From Stichopus chloronotus (lineage: Eukaryota > Echinodermata > Holothuroidea > Aspidochirotida > Stichopodidae), in contig CM037838.1 of assembly GCA_021234535.1 (NCBI GenBank), positions 12,049,929-12,113,928 on the forward strand: 64,000 bases of DNA, given 5' to 3'. The position numbers and the translations under genes were made by a program. This document shows, piece by piece, positions 59,188-64,000 of the stretch. Positions within the stretch are counted from its first letter, which is position 1. The number at the start of each line of letters is the position of its first letter. Under the pieces are notes generated by a model. That model made no database searches and was not told where the DNA came from. It saw only the letters and a list, made by a program, of their open reading frames with translations.

Positions 59188-59790
59188 CACTTATGAAAGG
59201 GACTTAAAAAATAAACAATCAAAGACGAGCATAGTAGATCACTGGTTTTGACAGACATGAAGGTCTACAAGATTACACAGGACAAACAGGATAATGATAA
59301 TTGAGATAAATTGAAAGTTCTGTCTACATTCAGCCACAGTCTTATGTATATGTTTACACACATACCTCAAACCCAATACCTTACGCAAATGTACAGTTTA
59401 TTAATGCATATCCCGCGAATGTTGACAAAAGAACACACTCTCTAAAGGAAAACAACAAAATGTGTATACATTACCTATTGGAACTGAGAGTAAAGTGTAC
59501 CTAAAATGGAGTGAAGATTCCACTCCTGAAAGAGCGATATTTCACATCATGTAGATGGAATATCCCTCTGTTTGAAGTAATTTTTTACTCCATTCTGGAT
59601 GAAATTCACTCTTTCTACAAGTCGGTCGTATACGTATTCTTTTTGAGTAAATGTCACTCTTTAATGTTTGAAAGTATTCATTCGATGTTGGTGTTGTTGC
59701 TGCTGATGTTGGTTATGATTATACTAATTTTGCTTTTTTTGTTTCTTGGTAAGATTTAAATGACGATGATGTTTTCACTCATACTGACGG
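59188..59790 (+). repeat. Dispersed ~0.6 kb duplicate, copy 1
   Basis: The stretch aligns with 63,066-63,690 in the same orientation. Shared blocks are 'aatcaaagac', 'gttttgacagaca', 'gtgtatacattacc', 'ttactccattctggatga' and 'gttgttgctgctgatg', and the end has 'ttaaatgacgat' and 'ttgacggttgttgatgat'-like sequence. No protein recognised. It may be a repeat family or a local duplication. Confidence 0.75.
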
Positions 59791-62700
59791 TTGTTGATGA
59801 TTATGAACAGCGTGATTACGACGGGGTAATGATTTGTCAACATATTTCTGGGAATGTCGATGATGGTGATGATTATGAGGATGGGTTGATAGGTTTAAAC
59901 TCTTTGAAACATCTAAAAAAGTTTATCACAGAAAAAACGGTTGGCTCTGCTTACGTTGTACTGTAGGTTGAATACCACAAATATGAAACACTCGAAATTA
60001 GGGTCTTGGGTATAGCAGGTGACAGGTAATTAGCTTAGCTACTTTTATCAATTCATGTTTGGATGGACTTAAACAGGTTTCTTCATTCATAAAAAAAAGT
60101 CTTATACACCTGTAGCATTCAACGTCTAAATTAAAAGACTCTCAGGGTACAATCAGAGAGTCGATACTTTGAAGGCTATATTTTTGGCTTGGAGATGGAA
60201 ATTTCTGAACTAGTTCTTTTCTTTGATTAACAGTTAATTCGAAAGACGCAGAGAAGCTCATATGACACAACGTCTGATTTTTTTTTTGTATTTTGTACGT
60301 ATCTATGGGAATGTATTTTGTTTTGAATGCTAAATTTTAGACAGGCTGTGTAAGTTACTATATGTACGTGGGTGGGATATTTGAAACTATCTGGGGTGAT
60401 GAGTCTTTATTTTCAAAGCCATAAATTCCAATCAAGGGAAAACCGTCAGCAATGCAAACTACTTTAGTTCAGGTAATTGCAATATGGCAAAGCTAAGGAC
60501 GTTACATATCATAACATCAATTCCCTCAACTAAATATTGCAATGCATAATGTGGTTACAACTTAATGTGTACTTCATTCCTGACAGTAGGCTGAAAAAGC
60601 ACCATCAGTGTTTTCCCGATTCAGATTAGAAAACACAGAATCACTGTACTTTGACCGTCTAAAGATCAAAGATATCGCCGACTGTTTGTTCTATCAATGG
60701 ATAATTTAGTTTATTATACCGTGACTCATAACATGAAATTGCACATTAGAAGAGCTTTTCTGTAACTACGAAAAACATCAGTTAACTCCCCGGATGTAAC
60801 ATGACTCTTTCAGCGCCATCTTGTTGTAACAGTTTTTTGTTCTGGTACCGTAGTTTTCTTTTGTGGATTAGCCGTTTGTGAAGTTTTGTACTTTTCGTGA
60901 GTGTGCCGGTAACAATATTCATAGTTGCTTCTGTGGAATTCTATGATCTTAATGGTAAGTCGTATTATAATAAAATAGTTGAAGGTATCGGTTTATTTTT
61001 ACAGGGTGCATAATTATGCAAGCAATAAACATTTTCATATATGTGATATGCATGATGACGATGAGCAGCAAGTTGATGAACCAACTACAAGAAATATGCA
61101 TTAAAAGGTCAGGGGTATCTTGGTATTTAGGAAGATGATAAGCAGTGGCTTTTACTAAATTTTATGGTTGTTTCGACAGGAGTAAACTCAGCTCATAAAG
61201 TACAAAACGACACAATAACTTCGTTTTTTTTGGGGGGGGGGGGGAGGGAGAACCCGTAGGTTGGGTTCTCGTAGTACTTCTGTTTGTTATATTTTTAAGC
61301 TGATCTAGACAAAAGGAGTTGTTTAGACCAAAACAGGTAATAAGAAAACATTTTCCGTTTTGAGACTACGTTTGAATGTGGTTGTCTGTATTACCACGTC
61401 CGACATATAGCGAATGATCTCAACAGAAGTGATGTTACATCTTCCAGATCCCCATAGCATTATGAATATGATGAGTTTCGAGTCAAATACACTCTTTAAA
61501 CGCGGTGTACTTTTTAGCAGTGTACGATGTCCAGAGTAAGGTTTTACACTTTGTCGACCATGTGTCCCTTTTACCATGGCAAAGTGTAGAGTTTTACACA
61601 ACGTTTAGGTATTATTTTTAATAGTGTATTGATATCATCAAGAGCGTTATGAATATGTTGTTTATCAGTGAAGTTAACACCTACTAAAACGCTAATACAA
61701 TACTTATTTACACTTGTAATAAATGTTATCATATTAAGCAAATGTAGGCCTATTTAGGATAAAGAACGACATTAAGACATATGGAAATTTTCGGTCAGGA
61801 CTTCTGTTAATCGCTCGTTTCGCCTACTTAGCCTTAGTGGCTCTATCGAATCCAAGTAATTCGTTTGCCAGTATGGTACACAACCATCCCTTCCCTTAAG
61901 TTGTATTCTTGCAAAAATTCACATTGATATCGGCATACGTGTTGTAGTTAAAGGAACCAACATCCTGCGACAACAACTTCTTTTACTACATGAATAGAAA
62001 GAAAAAAAACATCGCACTGATTTGATTCCATAACATCTGTTCATAAACACCCATCCGTAGGAAGTGTACTTTACAGCTGAAGTGTCCTAAAAGTGAAAAC
62101 ACCAATTAAGACAAAGTTTCGATTTCGTCTGATCATTTAGGACAACTGAGAAACTTCTGGGTGCCCTGTGTTAACTCATGTCTTTGAAAGAATCTATCTT
62201 TATGACTTGTACATGAAGAAAACAAACTGTGCAGAAAAATATTTAATAGTGTCTACCACAATATCCATTTGTTCTCAATATGCATTATTTAACTTTCATT
62301 TTGAAGACAAGTAATTAAATTTAAACAAAGAAAAGACAAGCGTTTTCAACGCAATTTGAACATCATGAACGTACAAGGCTTATTCATCCATTCAGTCATA
62401 TATTTATTTCATTTACACATACATATATACATACATCCATATCTTGATGAAAGATAAAGTCTCACAATATAGGAATAAAGAGAATGCTAAACAAACAGTA
62501 AAATATTTATCAAAGCTCGGTGAACTTAAACTAAAAAAAAAAGCACGAAAACAAAACAAGAAAAAAATAAATAAATAAAAAGATAACTCAAATTTAGTAA
62601 ACAGTTCACAACCCGTAATTTCCAATGAGATAAGGTATCAAATTACATTTAAAGGTTTTATATGACTTACAGAGCTTTCTATTATTTGGGAGATCACTCT

Positions 62701-63065
62701 AAAAACAACAATTATTCAAGAGAAGCTTTCCGTGTTTAAAGTTACGGGGGGTCACTGTAAAGTGTGCGATACTTCTTGAATGGTGGAACAAAAATTCTTA
62801 GGGTTTGCAATGTAACAAAGGACATGTGGTAATTAACGCGTAGCATCTTTATGAATAAAGGTACAATCCTTACAGATGTTTTTTAAGAAACCCAAGCAGT
62901 ACTGGAGTTTGTCTGTAGGATAAAATGCTGAGTGAAAGGGTAATAGTTTTAAGAATTCTGTTTTGAAGGACTTGTAAAGGCATTAAAACAGGAGCACTGG
63001 CTGTCAGTTCTTTGTTACCACATTTGTTAAAAGCAAAACATATTTAATGATGTCAAATGAACCGT
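59791..63065. other. Non-coding, no gene recognised
   Basis: AT-rich sequence. It contains a G-run at 61,229-61,243 followed by a perfect 8-base inverted repeat GAGAACCC...GGGTTCTC (61,248-61,270). Frames are short with no domain content. Confidence 0.4.
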
Positions 63066-63690
63066 TGAAGTCACACTTAGGAAAGGGAATAAGGCAATAG
63101 ACAATCAAAGACAACCAGAGTAGATCAGTAGTTTTGACAGACACCAAGTCCTTCAAGATTAATATAGGACAACCAGCATGTATGAAAATTGTGCTGAATT
63201 TAAAGTATGCATTTTATCCAGAGCCTGCGATTTGTCTATTTACATACCTTAAACCCGATAACCTACGCGATATTGTCTTTTGTTAATGTATATCCAGTGT
63301 TGACAAAGTGTTGACTAATGTTGACAAGAGAGTACTGTCGAAAATACATAGAAGTGAAATTTACTCCAAAAAGTGTATACATTACCCATTCGTAGTACGT
63401 GTAAGATTCACCTAAAGTGGAATGAAGATTCTCTTCTGGAAGAGTGATATTTCACTTCAAGTGTATAGAATATCGCTGTGTCTGAAGGGAATTTTTACTC
63501 CATTCTGGATGACATTCACTTCTTCTACGAGTCCATCATATACATAAGGTGATTTTCCCTCTTTAATGATAGAGAGCGTTCATTCAATGTTGTTGCTGCT
63601 GATGATGGTTATGGTTATTCTTACTTTGCTTTTGTTCTTGTGGAGACTTAAATGACGATTATATCTTTACTCTTATTGACGGTTGTTGAT
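63066..63690 (+). repeat. Dispersed ~0.6 kb duplicate, copy 2
   Basis: The partner of 59,188-59,790, about 3.9 kb away in the same orientation. It is followed directly by the compound trinucleotide tract, which copy 1 lacks in expanded form. Confidence 0.75.
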
Positions 63691-63712
63691 GATCATTGAA
63701 AGGCATGTTTAC

Positions 63713-63713
<1 letters not shown>

Positions 63714-63785
<72 letters not shown>
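63714..63785. repeat. Compound trinucleotide repeat (ATG)10(CTG)14
   Basis: Ten ATG units (63,714-63,743) pass directly into 14 CTG units (63,744-63,785), followed by 'ataatgatgatg'. CTG/CAG tracts form hairpins and change length easily. It is not inside a recognised gene. Confidence 0.97.
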
Positions 63786-64000
63786 ATAATGATGATGTTT
63801 CAGTTTCAGTTTATTTCCTTCCTTTGCAGGTAATGATAACAAAGCAATACAAACAAGTATAGCATAAAACATGACATACGTTACAAAAAAATAAACCTAA
63901 ATATACTACACGAAAGGAAGAGGAGCCAGAAGGAAGTTTTCACTTTTCTAGTCTGGTCCCTATCAGAGCACTGTACAGTCTGTGATTATATACATTCTTA

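Noticed and set aside
1..64000. CRISPR arrays, operons or other prokaryotic features
   Set aside because: No regularly spaced repeats with unique spacers and no gene packing; intron-exon structure and non-LTR elements show an animal genome.

Overview
The window looks like nuclear DNA of a marine deuterostome invertebrate, probably an echinoderm and most like a sea cucumber. The evidence is AT-rich sequence with short exons and GT-AG introns, many decayed non-LTR retrotransposons, a Penelope-like fragment, a hAT-type non-autonomous transposon and simple repeats. There is also one NOD-like receptor gene of the expanded invertebrate type. The species assignment is an inference from the style of the NACHT protein and cannot be proved from sequence alone. 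Nothing prokaryotic (operons, Shine-Dalgarno sites, CRISPR) is present.

The only gene supported with high confidence is the plus-strand NLR-like gene at 21,760-32,596. A death-effector-like (DED) exon (21,760-22,072) joins in phase to a large NACHT plus winged-helix exon (22,842-24,352). After an intron of about 8 kb, that exon joins in phase to a leucine-rich-repeat-like exon (32,394-32,596). The long intron carries a complete hAT-type element with target-site duplications (24,433-25,247), a 23-24 bp fold-back hairpin (27,335-27,390) and two copies of an unnamed repeat. No later LRR exons or gene end could be found. If the first intron is kept, the DED exon reads into a hydrophobic C-terminal tail and stops, which would give a small membrane-anchored DED protein.

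Two diverged copies of a duplicated segment lie at about 1.0-5.4 kb and 45.7-49.9 kb. Each carries two matching micro-exons whose reading frame is conserved: a W...(G/N)LWQ exon and an RCD...LP.EE exon. The copies have different LINE insertions, so the duplication is older than the insertions. Joined, the exons recall the first extracellular loop of claudin/PMP22-like four-transmembrane proteins (LW-x-x-C); this is a tentative reading.

Mobile and repeated DNA fills much of the rest: a fairly complete but broken LINE at 7.3-11.06 kb (ORF1, endonuclease, parts of RT), a minus-strand RT remnant at 2.96-4.1 kb, and a plus-strand RT remnant at 47.9-49.2 kb. Others are a Penelope-like GIY-YIG remnant at 55.9-56.5 kb next to a TA microsatellite, and a tandem array at 35.87-37.02 kb carrying nuclear-receptor DR1-like and CRE-like motifs. 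There are also a pair of ~0.6 kb duplicates at 59.2 and 63.1 kb, and a compound (ATG)10(CTG)14 tract near the right end. The long remaining stretches (11-21 kb, 37-45 kb, 50-55 kb, 57-63 kb) show no convincing coding sequence.
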